Positions 9,469 to 18,879 are shown, counted from the stretch's first letter. The stretch: 64,000 bases of DNA from Streptomyces sp. CB02366 (GCF_001905905.1 NZ_LIVT01000007.1:124001-188000); one strand, 5' to 3'. Program-made: numbers and translations. The notes: a model not told the origin generated them from the letters alone.

Positions 9469-11354
9469 GCCCTCTCCTCGATTTCCTGGATGCTCTTCAT
9501 GGCGGGGACCTCGACGGCGTCGTCCACCGCGTTCGCGACGGCCGCCTCCTCGTCGGTCTCCCGGGTGACGACCGCCCGGTAGCGCGGCTCGGTGCGCAGC
9601 AGGTCGCGGTGGTCGCCCACGGCCACCACGGCGCCCCCGTGGACGAGGACCACCCGGTCGGCGGCGTCGAGCAGCAGCGGCGACGAGGCGAACGCCACCG
9701 TCGTACGCCCCCGGCGCAGCTTCGCGATTCCGGCGGCCACCCGCGCCTCGGTGTGCGAGTCGACCGCCGAGGTCGGCTCGTCCAGCACCAGCGCCTCCGG
9801 GTCGGCGACCAGCGACCGTGCCAGCGCGAGGCGTTGGCGCTGGCCGCCGGAGAGGGACCGGCCGCGCTCGGTGATCCGGGTCCGCATCGGATCCCCGTCG
9901 TTGTCCGGGGACGCCTGCGCCAGGGCGCTCAGCACATCACCGCACTGGGCCGCCTCCAGCGCCGCGTCCGCGGTGACCAGTCCGGAGGAGGGCACGTCCA
10001 GCAGCTCCCGGAGGGTGCCGGACAGCAGCACCGGGTCCTTGTCCTGGACCAGGACGGCGGCTCGGGCGGCGTCCAGCGGGAGCTCGTCCAGAGCGACCGC
10101 CCCCAGCAGCACGGACGGGGTCCTCGCCGCGTCCTCCGGAAGCGCGGCCCCGCCCGCGGCGCCCTCGGCCCCGGCGGTCTCCGCCCCCGCCTCCTCGACG
10201 GGTTCGGCGTGCCCGCCCAGCCGTTCGGCCAGCCGCCCCGCCTCGTCCGGGTCGCCGCAGACGACGGCGGTGAACTGCCCCCGAGGGGCCATCAGACCGG
10301 TCACCGGGTCGTAGAGGTCGCCCGCCGGAACCACCCCCTCGACGGTGGCCTCCCGGTCGCTGCGGCGCAGCGACAGCACCCGCACCGCGCGCTGGGCGGA
10401 CGGCCGCGAGAAGGAGTACGCCATGGCGATCTCCTCGAAGTGGCGCAGCGGGAACAGCATCAGGGTGGCCGCGCTGTAGACGGTGACGAGCTGACCGACG
10501 CCGATGCGGCCGTCCTGGGCGAGCGTCGCCCCGTACCAGACCAGGGAGATCAGCAGAACGCCCGGCAGCAGCACCTGCACCGCCGAGATCAGCGCCCACA
10601 TCCTGGCGCTGCGCACGGCCGCCCTGCGGACCTCCTGGGAGGCGCGGCGGTAGCGGCCGAGGAACAGCTCCTCGCCGCCGATCCCGCGCAGCACGCGCAG
10701 TCCGGCGACCGTGTCCGAGGCCAGCTCGGTGGCCTTGCCCGCCTTCTCGCGCTGCTCGTCGGCGCGCCGGGTGGCGGGCGGCAGCAGCGGCAGCACGGCC
10801 AGGGCGAGCACCGGCATGGCGAGCGCCACCAGCAGGCCGAGGGAGGGGAGGTAGAGGACCAGCCCGACGCAGATCACCACGAGGGCGGTGGCCGCCGCCG
10901 CGAAGCGCGACAGCGCCTCGACGAACCAGCCGATCTTCTCCACGTCGCCGGTCGAGACGGCGACGACCTCACCGGCGGCGACCCGCCGGGTCAGCGCCGA
11001 ACCCAGCTCGGCGGTCTTGCGGGCGAGGAGCTGCTGGACACGGGCGGCGGCGGTGATCCAGTTGGTCACGGCCGTCCGGTGGAGCATGGTGTCGCCGAGG
11101 GCGATCAGCACGCCGAGGACGAGGATGAGGCCGCCGGCCAGGGCGAGCCGCCCCCCGGAGCGGTCGACGACGGCCTGGACGGCGAGGCCCACGGTGACCG
11201 GGAGACCGGCGATGCCCAACTGGTGCAGCAGCCCCCAGGCGAGGGCCTTCAGCTGGCCTCCGAGCTGGTTGCGCCCGAGCCAGTGGAGGAAGCGGGGGCC
11301 GGAACGGACATCGGGGTCGCCGGGATCCGAATACGGAAGGTCGCGAATCTGCAT
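9465..11354 (-). CDS. ABC exporter half-transporter B (Walker A lost, signature intact)
   Basis: Encodes 629 residues: six-helix transmembrane domain (about 35-310) plus ATPase domain. The signature LSGGQRQRLAL (501-511) and Walker B ALVLDEPTS (521-529) are canonical, but the place of Walker A reads VVCGDPDEAGRLAERL (about 365-379), with no GKS/T, and the H-loop region reads AFASSP with no His. An acidic, Ala-rich insertion (about 382-412) follows the dead Walker A. Paired with its partner downstream, the complex should have one complete ATP site (partner Walker A plus this signature) and one site lacking nearly all catalytic groups. The first gene of a two-gene unit. Confidence 0.9.
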   Translation of the reverse strand: MQIRDLPYSDPGDPDVRSGPRFLHWLGRNQLGGQLKALAWGLLHQLGIAGLPVTVGLAVQAVVDRSGGRLALAGGLILVLGVLIALGDTMLHRTAVTNWITAAARVQQLLARKTAELGSALTRRVAAGEVVAVSTGDVEKIGWFVEALSRFAAAATALVVICVGLVLYLPSLGLLVALAMPVLALAVLPLLPPATRRADEQREKAGKATELASDTVAGLRVLRGIGGEELFLGRYRRASQEVRRAAVRSARMWALISAVQVLLPGVLLISLVWYGATLAQDGRIGVGQLVTVYSAATLMLFPLRHFEEIAMAYSFSRPSAQRAVRVLSLRRSDREATVEGVVPAGDLYDPVTGLMAPRGQFTAVVCGDPDEAGRLAERLGGHAEPVEEAGAETAGAEGAAGGAALPEDAARTPSVLLGAVALDELPLDAARAAVLVQDKDPVLLSGTLRELLDVPSSGLVTADAALEAAQCGDVLSALAQASPDNDGDPMRTRITERGRSLSGGQRQRLALARSLVADPEALVLDEPTSAVDSHTEARVAAGIAKLRRGRTTVAFASSPLLLDAADRVVLVHGGAVVAVGDHRDLLRTEPRYRAVVTRETDEEAAVANAVDDAVEVPAMKSIQEIEERA

Positions 11355-11474
11355 GACGTCCCAGGGCTCGTGAAGCGGAGATCCTGGCGGACCTCGAAGA
11401 ACGGGGTGACGTGCAAGGTTCTCTGTCCGTCCCGGTCCGGGGCAACCGGTTTTCCGGCCCTCTCCGCCTCCTGC

Positions 11475-11505
11475 GGGGCCCCGCGCACGCCCGGCGCGGG
11501 GCCCC
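11475..11505 (-). terminator. Hairpin terminator after the GH109-type gene
   Basis: A 12-bp perfect GC-rich stem (11475-11486 with 11494-11505, 7-base loop) starts 6 bases after the stop codon of the leftward gene. It should separate that gene from the ABC pair. Confidence 0.72.
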
Positions 11506-11511
11506 GGGACC

Positions 11512-12993
11512 TCACTCCTCGGGCTTCTCCGAGTCCACTCCGGAGCGGGCCTTCTTCCACTCGCCCCGGGTGAAGTCCGGAATCGGCAGCGGTGCCCCCT
11601 TGGCCTTGATGGAGAGGTGGCTCAGCGGCACGGGGGCCGTCCAGGTCGCCGCGTCGTAGACGTCGAAGTCGGGGACCAGGCCGAGCCGCATGCACTGCAT
11701 CAGCCGGAAGACCATCAGGTAGTCCATGCCGCCGTGGCCGCCGGGCGGGTTCGCGTGCTCCTTCCAGAGCCAGTGGTCCCACTCGGCGTACTTCTTGAAA
11801 TCGTCCCACTGGTGGTTCGAGTTCGCGGGCTCCAGGTAGATTCGGGCGGGGTAGTCCTCGAACACGCCCCGGGTACCGCCGAGGCTGTTGATACGGGAGT
11901 AGGGGTGCGGGGTGGACACGTCGTGCTCCAGCCGGATCACCCGGCCCTTGGCCGTCTGGACGAGGCTGATCGTCCGGTCGGCCCCGATGTACGACTCCTT
12001 CCAGCTCGGGTCGCCGGGCGGCATGTGCTCCTTGCGGTACTCGGCGAGCCCCAGGGCGGGTGTGCCGATGCTGGTGATGCTCACGGCCCGGTCGCCCCGG
12101 TTGACGTCCATGTAGTTGGCGACGGGCCCGAACCCGTGGTTGGGGTAGAGATCACCGCGCAGCCGGGTGTGCCACAGCCGCCGCCAGGGCCCCTCGTAGT
12201 AGTCGGGGTCGAACATCAGCTCGCGCAGGTCGTGGTTGTACGCCCCCGCGCCGTGCAGCAGATCGCCGAAGAGACCCGCGTGCGCCATGCGCAGCACCCG
12301 CATCTCGTTCTTGCCGTAGCAGCAGTTCTCCAGCTGCATGCAGTGCCGGCGGGTGCGCTCGGAGAGGTCCACCAGCTCCCAGAGCTCATCCAGGCGCATC
12401 GCGATCGGGCACTCGACGCCGACGTGCTTGCCGTTCAGCATCGCCGTCTTCGCCATCGGGAAGTGCAGCTCCCACGGGGTCGCCACATAGACGAAGTCGA
12501 GGTCCCCGCGCTTGCAGAGGTTCTCGTAGTCGTCCTCGCCCTTGGCATAGACGGTGGGCGCGGGCTGCCCGGCGGCCGTCACCTTCGCGGCGGCCCTCTC
12601 GGCCTTGTCCCGTACCGGGTCGCAGACCGCCTTCACCTGGACGCCCGGCAGGGCGAGGAACAGGTCGATCATGCTGCCGCCCCGGTTGCCGAGGCCCACG
12701 ATGCCGACCCGGACCGTGGACCGCCTCTCGAAACGGACGCCCGCCATCGTGCGGCCCTTCCGGGCGGGAGCGGCGGCGGCCTCCGCGGCCGACACCGCCT
12801 CCGGGGCGGTCGGTCCGGCCGCCGACGCGGCGCCCGTTCCCAGTGCGCCGAGGCCGAGCCCGGCCCCGGCCACGCCCGCCGTGGTCCACAGCACCGAACG
12901 GCGGCTGGGGTCCTGCCGCTTCGCCTCGTCGGCCGAGCCGCTGTGCGGGGGCATGTCCTGCGGTTCCGGTGCGGGCCGGGCGTCGTCGTTCAT
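11512..12993 (-). CDS. Tat-exported Gfo/Idh/MocA-family protein, GH109-like NAD-dependent glycosidase
   Basis: A 493-residue protein. A twin-arginine signal (SRRSVLW, residues 30-36, then an Ala/Gly-rich hydrophobic stretch ending near ASAAG) marks folded export with bound cofactor. After it come the NAD-binding VGIVGLGNRG, VECPIAM, YNHDLREL and a GDLYPNHGFGPV stretch close to the NLYPTHGLGPV hallmark of glycoside hydrolase family 109. GH109 enzymes cleave alpha-N-acetylgalactosamine by a transient NAD oxidation. Sugar specificity here is inferred from family resemblance; a plain sugar oxidoreductase is the alternative. It is a single-gene unit with its own terminator and a candidate operator upstream. 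Confidence 0.83.
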   Translation of the reverse strand: MNDDARPAPEPQDMPPHSGSADEAKRQDPSRRSVLWTTAGVAGAGLGLGALGTGAASAAGPTAPEAVSAAEAAAAPARKGRTMAGVRFERRSTVRVGIVGLGNRGGSMIDLFLALPGVQVKAVCDPVRDKAERAAAKVTAAGQPAPTVYAKGEDDYENLCKRGDLDFVYVATPWELHFPMAKTAMLNGKHVGVECPIAMRLDELWELVDLSERTRRHCMQLENCCYGKNEMRVLRMAHAGLFGDLLHGAGAYNHDLRELMFDPDYYEGPWRRLWHTRLRGDLYPNHGFGPVANYMDVNRGDRAVSITSIGTPALGLAEYRKEHMPPGDPSWKESYIGADRTISLVQTAKGRVIRLEHDVSTPHPYSRINSLGGTRGVFEDYPARIYLEPANSNHQWDDFKKYAEWDHWLWKEHANPPGGHGGMDYLMVFRLMQCMRLGLVPDFDVYDAATWTAPVPLSHLSIKAKGAPLPIPDFTRGEWKKARSGVDSEKPEE

Positions 12994-13121
12994 CGAGCCT
13001 CCAGGTGGGTTGGGGGTTCAGACGTGCGCGAGCGCGTCCGGTCCCCGTAGGCCGAAGGCGTGGGGACCGGGTCTCGGTAAGGACCTTGGAGGCTGAGGCT
13101 GATGGTGCGCAAGGGAGGAAT

Positions 13122-13149
13122 TTGGACTCTCGTCCTCAAACCTTGGACT
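13122..13149. promoter_or_regulatory. Direct repeat pair upstream of the GH109-type gene
   Basis: TTGGACT occurs at 13122-13128 and 13143-13149, exactly 21 bp apart (two helical turns), about 130-155 bp upstream of the gene start at 12993. The face-to-face spacing suggests a dimeric regulator site. No regulator gene is adjacent. Confidence 0.35.
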
Positions 13150-13169
13150 TTCCTCGCGGCATGCCGAAA

Positions 13170-13196
13170 GCCCCGACCGGTTCAACCAATCGGGGC
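13170..13196 (-). terminator. Hairpin terminator after the D-lactate dehydrogenase gene
   Basis: A 7-bp stem GCCCCGA/TCGGGGC (13170-13176 with 13190-13196, 13-base loop) followed on the minus strand by TTTC, 58 bases after the stop codon of the leftward gene. Confidence 0.55.
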
Positions 13197-13253
13197 CGTC
13201 CGGCGCTCATCTGTGCACGTCGGCGGGGTGTGGCGGCGGCTGCCGCCGGGGGA

Positions 13254-16208
13254 TCACCGGACGGTCGGCCGGGTGGCGTGCTCCAGCTCGATCAGCGCCG
13301 AGCGGTAGGGGCGGCCGGTGGCCCGCTCCATGCCGATCTCGCACATCCGGTTCGCCGACAGGTAGGCGTCGTAGGGGCGGCGGTCCACCTCGGCCGCCTC
13401 GTCGGCGGTCGCCGAGTCGGTCAACTCCTTGTGGAGCATGCCCCGGTCGCCCGCGAAGGCGCAGCACCCGGCGTCGTCCGGGACCACGACCCCGTCGGCG
13501 CACGCCTCCGCCACCGCACGCAACTGCCCCACGTCGCCCAGGTGCTCCATCGAGCACGTCGGGTGGACGACGGCCGACGCGGCGGTCCGGAACACCGTCA
13601 GCTCCGGCAGCAGCTCCTCGGCCGCCCACACCAGCGAGTCCACGACGGTCAGTTCGCGGTGCAGGGCCCGGTTGTCCTCGGTGAGGTAGGGCGCCACCTC
13701 CTCGGCGATGCCGAGCGTGCAGGAGGACGCGTCCACGACCAGCGGCAGCCTCCCGCCGGCCGTCCACCCCCAGGCGGCCTCCACGATGCGGTTCGCCATG
13801 ATCCTGTTGCCGGCGTCGTACCCCTTGGAGTGCCAGATGGTCGCGCAGCACGTCCCCGCGACGTCCTCGGGGATCCACACCGGCTTTCCGGCCCGCGCGG
13901 ACACGGCGACCACCGCCTCGGCCAGGGAGAGCCCGGGGCCGCCGTCACCGCCGTCCGGACCGGCGAAGATGCGGTTGACGCAGGCCGGGTAGTAGACCGC
14001 GCTCGCCCCGGCCCGGGAGGTGGGCGGCAGCCGCCGGGCCGCCGCCCCCGGGACCTGCGGCAGCCACTCCGGTACGAGGTCGGGGCGGACGGCCTTGCGG
14101 GCGAGCCGCGTCACCGCTTGGAGCGGGGCGTCGCCCACCCGCTTCCCCAACGTGTCGGCGACGGCGACGGCGAGCCGGGCGGACGCCTCCACCACACGGA
14201 AGTTCCGTGCTGTCAGCGCGGCGATCCGCTCCTCGCGCGGGGAGTGCCTGCGGTGCCGGAAGCCCTTCATCATCGCCCCGGTGTCGATGCCGACCGGGCA
14301 GGCGAGTTTGCAGGTGGAGTCCCCGGCGCAGGTGTCCACGGCGTCGTAGCCGTACGCGTCCAGCAGGCCGGACTCCACCGGCGAACCGTCGGCCTGGCGC
14401 ATCATCTCCCGGCGCAGCACGATTCGTTGGCGCGGAGTGGTCGTCAGGTCCTTGCTGGGGCACGTCGGTTCGCAGAAGCCGCACTCGATGCACGGGTCGG
14501 CGACCGCCTCCACCTTCGGAATGGTCTTGAGTCCCCGCAGATGGGCCCGCGGGTCCCGGTCCAGAACGACGCGCGGCGCGAGCACTCCGGCCGGATCGAT
14601 GATCTGCTTCGTCCGCCACATCAGTTCGGTGGCGCGCGGCCCCCACTCCCGCTCCAGGAACGGCGCGATGTTGCGGCCGGTGGCGTGCTCCGCCTTGAGC
14701 GACCCGTCGAACCGGTCCACCACCAGGGCGCAGAACTCCTGCATGAACGTGTCGTACCGCGCCACGTCGTCCGGCTTCGCGGCGTCGAACGCCAGCAGGA
14801 AGTGGAGGTTGCCGTGCGCGGCGTGACCGGCCACGGCGGCGTCGAAGCCGTGGCGCGACTGGAGCTCCAGCAGCGCTTCGCAGGCGTCCGCCAGCCGCGC
14901 GGGCGGCACCGCGAAGTCCTCCGTGATCAGGGTGGTGCCCGAGGGCCGCGATCCGCCGACCGCGGTGACGAACGCCTTGCGGGCCTTCCAGTACCCGGCG
15001 ATCGTCCCGGCGTCGCGGGTGAACGCGTTGGTCACCGACGCGGCCGGGCGGACCAGGTCCAGACCGGCCACGATTGCGTCGGCGGCTCGCTCGTGCGCCT
15101 CCTGGCCCGCCTCGTCGGCCGCCCGGAACTCCACCAGCAGCGCGGTCGTCTCCCGGGGCAGCGCCGCCCAGTCCGCCGGAACGCCCGGCACGCTGACGGA
15201 GGCGCGCAGGGTGTTGCCGTCCATCAGCTCCACCGCGATGGCCCCCGCCTCGTTGAACTGGGGCACGGCGGTCGCGGCGGCGGTGAGGGAGGGGAAGAAC
15301 AGCAGGGCGCTGGAGACGTGCCGTTCCAGCGGCAGGGTGTCGAAGACGGTCTCGGCGATGAAACCGAAGGTGCCCTCGGAGCCGACCATCAGCCCCCGCA
15401 GGATCTGCACCGGGGTCGCCCCGTCGAGGAAGGCGTCCAGGCGGTAGCCGTTGGTGTTCTTGATCGTGTACTTGGCGCGGATCCGGGCGGTCAGCTCCGC
15501 GTCCGCCTCGATCTCCGCCTTCACCTCCATCAGCCCCGCGCACAGCTCCGGCTCGGCACGGGCCAGCTCCGCGTCGGCGGCGGGGTCGGCGGTGTCGACG
15601 ACCGTGCCGCTCGGCAGTACGAAGGTGAGCGATGCGAGCGTCCGGTAGGAGTTGCGGGTGGTGCCGGCCGTCATGCCGGAGGCGTTGTTGGCGACGACCC
15701 CGCCGACGGTGCAGGCGATGGCGCTGGCGGGGTCGGGGCCCAGCAGCCTGCCGTGCCGGGCGAGGGCGGCGTTGGCCCGCAGCACCGTCGTCCCCGGGCG
15801 GACGCGGGCCCGCGCCCCGCCGTCCAGCACCTCGACCCCGCTCCAGTGGCGGCGCACGTCGACGAGGATGTCCTCCCCCTGCGCCTGGCCGTTGAGACTG
15901 GTGCCCGCCGCCCGGAAGACCACGTCGCGGTCCTTGCCGTGGGCGTACGACAGGATCGCGGAGACGTCGTCGAGGTCCTCGGGGAGCAGGACGACCCGGG
16001 GGAGGAAGCGGTACGGGCTGGCGTCCGAGGCGTACCGCACGAGGTCGGAGATCCTCCAGAGCACCTTGTCCGCGCCGAGCAGGGCCGTCAGCTCGCTCCG
16101 CAGCGGCTCCGGGGTGCCGCCGGCACTGCCGTCGGCGACCCGGTCGGGGGCCGGCTCCCGGGGCGTTCCTGGACGCAGGGCTTCCGGCTCGGGCTCCAGC
16201 AGCGGCAT
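13254..16208 (-). CDS. FAD-binding and Fe-S D-lactate dehydrogenase (GlcD-GlcF fusion type)
   Basis: A large 984-residue flavoprotein. The N-terminal FAD-binding type 4 domain shows VVFRAAGTSLNGQ and VGGVVANNASGM; an FAD-linked oxidase C-terminal domain follows to about 520. Then come two ferredoxin-like motifs, CIECGFCEPTCP (about 550) and CAGDSTCKLACP (about 605), and two Cys-rich CCG units (CCATIWHSKGY and DDAGCCAFAGDRG). This is the fused form of glycolate/D-lactate oxidase subunits D and F. It should oxidise D-lactate or a similar 2-hydroxy acid to the keto acid and pass electrons to the quinone pool at the membrane. The MarR regulator gene lies 61 bases upstream on the same strand and may be co-transcribed. 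Confidence 0.9.
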   Translation of the reverse strand: MPLLEPEPEALRPGTPREPAPDRVADGSAGGTPEPLRSELTALLGADKVLWRISDLVRYASDASPYRFLPRVVLLPEDLDDVSAILSYAHGKDRDVVFRAAGTSLNGQAQGEDILVDVRRHWSGVEVLDGGARARVRPGTTVLRANAALARHGRLLGPDPASAIACTVGGVVANNASGMTAGTTRNSYRTLASLTFVLPSGTVVDTADPAADAELARAEPELCAGLMEVKAEIEADAELTARIRAKYTIKNTNGYRLDAFLDGATPVQILRGLMVGSEGTFGFIAETVFDTLPLERHVSSALLFFPSLTAAATAVPQFNEAGAIAVELMDGNTLRASVSVPGVPADWAALPRETTALLVEFRAADEAGQEAHERAADAIVAGLDLVRPAASVTNAFTRDAGTIAGYWKARKAFVTAVGGSRPSGTTLITEDFAVPPARLADACEALLELQSRHGFDAAVAGHAAHGNLHFLLAFDAAKPDDVARYDTFMQEFCALVVDRFDGSLKAEHATGRNIAPFLEREWGPRATELMWRTKQIIDPAGVLAPRVVLDRDPRAHLRGLKTIPKVEAVADPCIECGFCEPTCPSKDLTTTPRQRIVLRREMMRQADGSPVESGLLDAYGYDAVDTCAGDSTCKLACPVGIDTGAMMKGFRHRRHSPREERIAALTARNFRVVEASARLAVAVADTLGKRVGDAPLQAVTRLARKAVRPDLVPEWLPQVPGAAARRLPPTSRAGASAVYYPACVNRIFAGPDGGDGGPGLSLAEAVVAVSARAGKPVWIPEDVAGTCCATIWHSKGYDAGNRIMANRIVEAAWGWTAGGRLPLVVDASSCTLGIAEEVAPYLTEDNRALHRELTVVDSLVWAAEELLPELTVFRTAASAVVHPTCSMEHLGDVGQLRAVAEACADGVVVPDDAGCCAFAGDRGMLHKELTDSATADEAAEVDRRPYDAYLSANRMCEIGMERATGRPYRSALIELEHATRPTVR

Positions 16209-16269
16209 GTGATCGCCTTCCCTCGGTACGGTGCTCGGCGGTTGCGGTGGCGGTGGCCCCGTGCGGCGC

Positions 16270-16800
16270 TCAGCAGTGGCGCTCCGGCATCCCGTCCACC
16301 AGAGCGGACAGCAGACCGCCGAGCACCTCGCGCTGATCGGCGGTCAACGGAGCCAGGATCTCCTCTGCGGCGGCCCGGCGCGCGCTGCGCAGCGACCGCA
16401 GGGTGGCGCGCCCCTCGTCGGTGATCTCGACGCGGACGACCCGGCGGCTGTCGGGGTCCGGGGCGCGGCGCACCCGGCCGCTGGCCTCCAGGGCGTCTAC
16501 CAGCGTCGTCACGGCGCGCGGTACGACGTCCAGCCGCCGGGCGAGGTCGGCCATCCGGGGGGACGCGTCGTAACTCGCCACCGTCCGCAGCAACCGGAAC
16601 TGGGCCGGGGTGATGTCGATCGGCTCCAGCTGGCGGCTCTGGATGCGGTGCAGCCGACGGGTCAGGCGCAGCAACTGCTCGGCGAGCATGCCGTCGGTGT
16701 CCGGGGGGCCGGAGTCACCGCCGTCGCCGGGGCCGCCGGGGGAGCGGCCCGGCCCGGGGGCCGGTGAGCCGGGCGGACCGGAGGGATCTGGGGCGTCCAT
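16270..16800 (-). CDS. MarR-family transcriptional regulator
   Basis: 176 residues. After a Gly/Pro-rich N-terminal tail (1-37) comes a winged-helix domain: the helix-turn-helix reads SPRMADLARRLDVVPRAVTTLVDALEASG, followed by wing residues DSRRVVRVEITDEG. Such dimers bind a palindrome and release it on binding a small ligand. The divergent neighbour is an ABC exporter, and a perfect 9-bp inverted repeat lies between them, so the likely role is autorepression plus control of the exporter. The gene downstream on the same strand is the D-lactate dehydrogenase, which might share the transcript. Confidence 0.88.
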   Translation of the reverse strand: MDAPDPSGPPGSPAPGPGRSPGGPGDGGDSGPPDTDGMLAEQLLRLTRRLHRIQSRQLEPIDITPAQFRLLRTVASYDASPRMADLARRLDVVPRAVTTLVDALEASGRVRRAPDPDSRRVVRVEITDEGRATLRSLRSARRAAAEEILAPLTADQREVLGGLLSALVDGMPERHC

Positions 16801-16822
16801 ACGGGAACAATACCAGGACCTC

Positions 16823-16851
16823 GTTCATTGTGAGTAGAGGTAACAATGAAC
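16823..16851. promoter_or_regulatory. Candidate MarR operator
   Basis: A perfect inverted repeat, GTTCATTGT (16823-16831) and ACAATGAAC (16843-16851), with an 11-base spacer, sits 23 bases upstream of the MarR start and 116 bases before the divergent ABC exporter gene. It is clearly more AT-rich than its surroundings. The related GAACAAT at 16804-16810 could be an extra half-site. Confidence 0.72.
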
Positions 16852-16966
16852 TAGACTCTCGAAGGCGAGGGCCGGCCCCGTCCGGTCCCGCCTCCGGCCC
16901 CCGGACTTCGCGCCGGCCTTTCCGACCGGCTCCGCCGGGCCCGCCACACGTCCCACGAAGGAGCCC

Positions 16967-18784
16967 ATGAAACCCGACACGCCCCCCTGGACGCCCCCGC
17001 CCGACGCCCGTCCCGTCGCCGACCGGAAGCCGGGCGAGGTGCGCCGCATCCTCCGCCTCTTCCACCCCTACCGGGGCCGCCTGGCCCTCGTCGGCCTGCT
17101 GGTCGGCGCGTCCTCCCTGGTCTCGGTCGCCTCCCCGTTCCTGCTGCGCGAGATCCTGGACACCGCCATCCCGCAGGGGCGGACGGGCCTGCTGACGCTG
17201 CTCGCGCTCGGCATGATCCTCACCGCCGTGATGACCAGCGTCTTCGGCGTGCTCCAGACCCTGATCTCGACCACCGTCGGCCAGCGCGTCATGCACGACC
17301 TGCGCACCGCCGTCTACGACCGGCTCCAGCGGATGTCGCTCGCCTTCTTCACCCGCACCCGCACGGGCGAGGTCCAGTCCCGCATCGCCAACGACATCGG
17401 CGGCATGCAGGCGACGGTCACCTCCACCGCGACTTCGCTGGTCTCCAACCTCACGGCCGTCGTCGCCACCGTCGTCGCCATGCTCGCCCTCGACTGGCGG
17501 CTCACGGTCGTCTCGCTGCTCCTGCTGCCGGTCTTCGTCGCGATCAGCCGCCGGGTCGGCCGGGAGCGCAAGAAGATCACCACCCAGCGCCAGAAGCAGA
17601 TGGCCGCCATGGCCGCCACGGTCACCGAGTCCCTCTCGGTCAGCGGCATCCTCCTCGGCCGCACCATGGGGCGCTCCGACTCCCTCACCCGGGGCTTCGC
17701 CGAGGAGTCCGAGCGCCTGGTCGACCTGGAAGTGCGCTCCAACATGGCCGGCCGCTGGCGGATGTCCACGATCGGCATCGTCATGGCCGCCATGCCCGCC
17801 CTCATCTACTGGGCGGCCGGACTCACCTTCGCCTCCGGGGCCGCCGCCGTGTCCATCGGCACCCTGGTCGCCTTCGTCACCCTCCAGCAGGGACTGTTCC
17901 GCCCGGCGGTCAGCCTCCTCTCCACCGGCGTGCAGATGCAGACCTCCCTCGCCCTTTTCCAGCGCATCTTCGAATACCTCGACCTCCCGGTGGACATCAC
18001 CGAGCCGGAACACCCGGTCCGCCTGGAGAAGATCCGCGGCGAGATCGCCTTCGAGGGCGTCGACTTCAGCTACGACGAGAAGAACGGCCCCACGCTGACC
18101 GGCATCGACCTGGCCGTCCCCGCGGGCAGCGGTCTCGCGGTCGTCGGCTCCACCGGCTCCGGCAAATCCACCCTGAGTCACCTCGTGCCCCGGCTGTACG
18201 ACGTCACCGGCGGCCGCGTCACGCTCGACGGGGTCGACGTCCGCGACCTGGACTTCGACACCCTGGCCCGAGCGGTCGGCGTCGTCTCCCAGGAGACCTA
18301 CCTCTTCCACGCCTCGGTCGCCGACAACCTGCGCTTCGCGAAGCCGGACGCCACCGCCGAGGAGATCGAGACCGCGGCCCGAGCCGCGCAGATCCACGAC
18401 CACATCGCCTCCCTGCCCGACGGCTACGACACCCTGGTCGGCGAGAGGGGCCACCGCTTCTCCGGCGGCGAGAAGCAGCGCCTCGCCATCGCCCGCACCA
18501 TCCTGCGCGACCCCCCGGTGCTGATCCTCGACGAGGCCACCAGCGCGCTCGACACCCGCACGGAACAGGCCGTGCAGGAGGCGATCGACGCCCTGTCCGC
18601 CGGACGGACCACGCTCACCATCGCGCACCGCCTGTCCACCGTCCGCGACGCGGACCAGATCGTCGTCCTGGAGGACGGCCGGATCGCCGAACGCGGTACG
18701 CACGAGGAGCTGCTCGCCCGCGAGGGCCGCTACGCCGCGCTGATCCGCCGCGACTCCCGCCCCGCCCCCGCGCCGGCCCCCTGA
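16967..18784 (+). CDS. ABC exporter (fused transmembrane and ATPase domains)
   Basis: 605 residues with six transmembrane helices (about 40-320) and a complete ATPase domain: Walker A GSTGSGKS, signature FSGGEKQRLAIAR, Walker B VLILDEATS and H-loop AHRLS. All catalytic groups are present, so it can work as a homodimer, unlike the pair further left. The MarR gene is divergent with an operator between, an arrangement typical of drug- or metabolite-induced efflux. The ATG follows AAGGAG. The cargo is unknown. Confidence 0.9.
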   Translation: MKPDTPPWTPPPDARPVADRKPGEVRRILRLFHPYRGRLALVGLLVGASSLVSVASPFLLREILDTAIPQGRTGLLTLLALGMILTAVMTSVFGVLQTLISTTVGQRVMHDLRTAVYDRLQRMSLAFFTRTRTGEVQSRIANDIGGMQATVTSTATSLVSNLTAVVATVVAMLALDWRLTVVSLLLLPVFVAISRRVGRERKKITTQRQKQMAAMAATVTESLSVSGILLGRTMGRSDSLTRGFAEESERLVDLEVRSNMAGRWRMSTIGIVMAAMPALIYWAAGLTFASGAAAVSIGTLVAFVTLQQGLFRPAVSLLSTGVQMQTSLALFQRIFEYLDLPVDITEPEHPVRLEKIRGEIAFEGVDFSYDEKNGPTLTGIDLAVPAGSGLAVVGSTGSGKSTLSHLVPRLYDVTGGRVTLDGVDVRDLDFDTLARAVGVVSQETYLFHASVADNLRFAKPDATAEEIETAARAAQIHDHIASLPDGYDTLVGERGHRFSGGEKQRLAIARTILRDPPVLILDEATSALDTRTEQAVQEAIDALSAGRTTLTIAHRLSTVRDADQIVVLEDGRIAERGTHEELLAREGRYAALIRRDSRPAPAPAP

Positions 18785-18879
18785 CGGCTCCCGGCGGGGG
18801 CGGGCCCTGTGCCCCCGGGCCCGGGCGCGAACGCCCCCGGCGCAGGCGGTACGGCGCGCCTACGGCAGGATCGCCGCGC

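Noticed and set aside
12843..16424. Very long rightward open frame of over 1100 codons
   Set aside because: It lies antisense to the well-supported D-lactate dehydrogenase and GH109-type genes and has no family motifs; long antisense frames are expected at this GC content.
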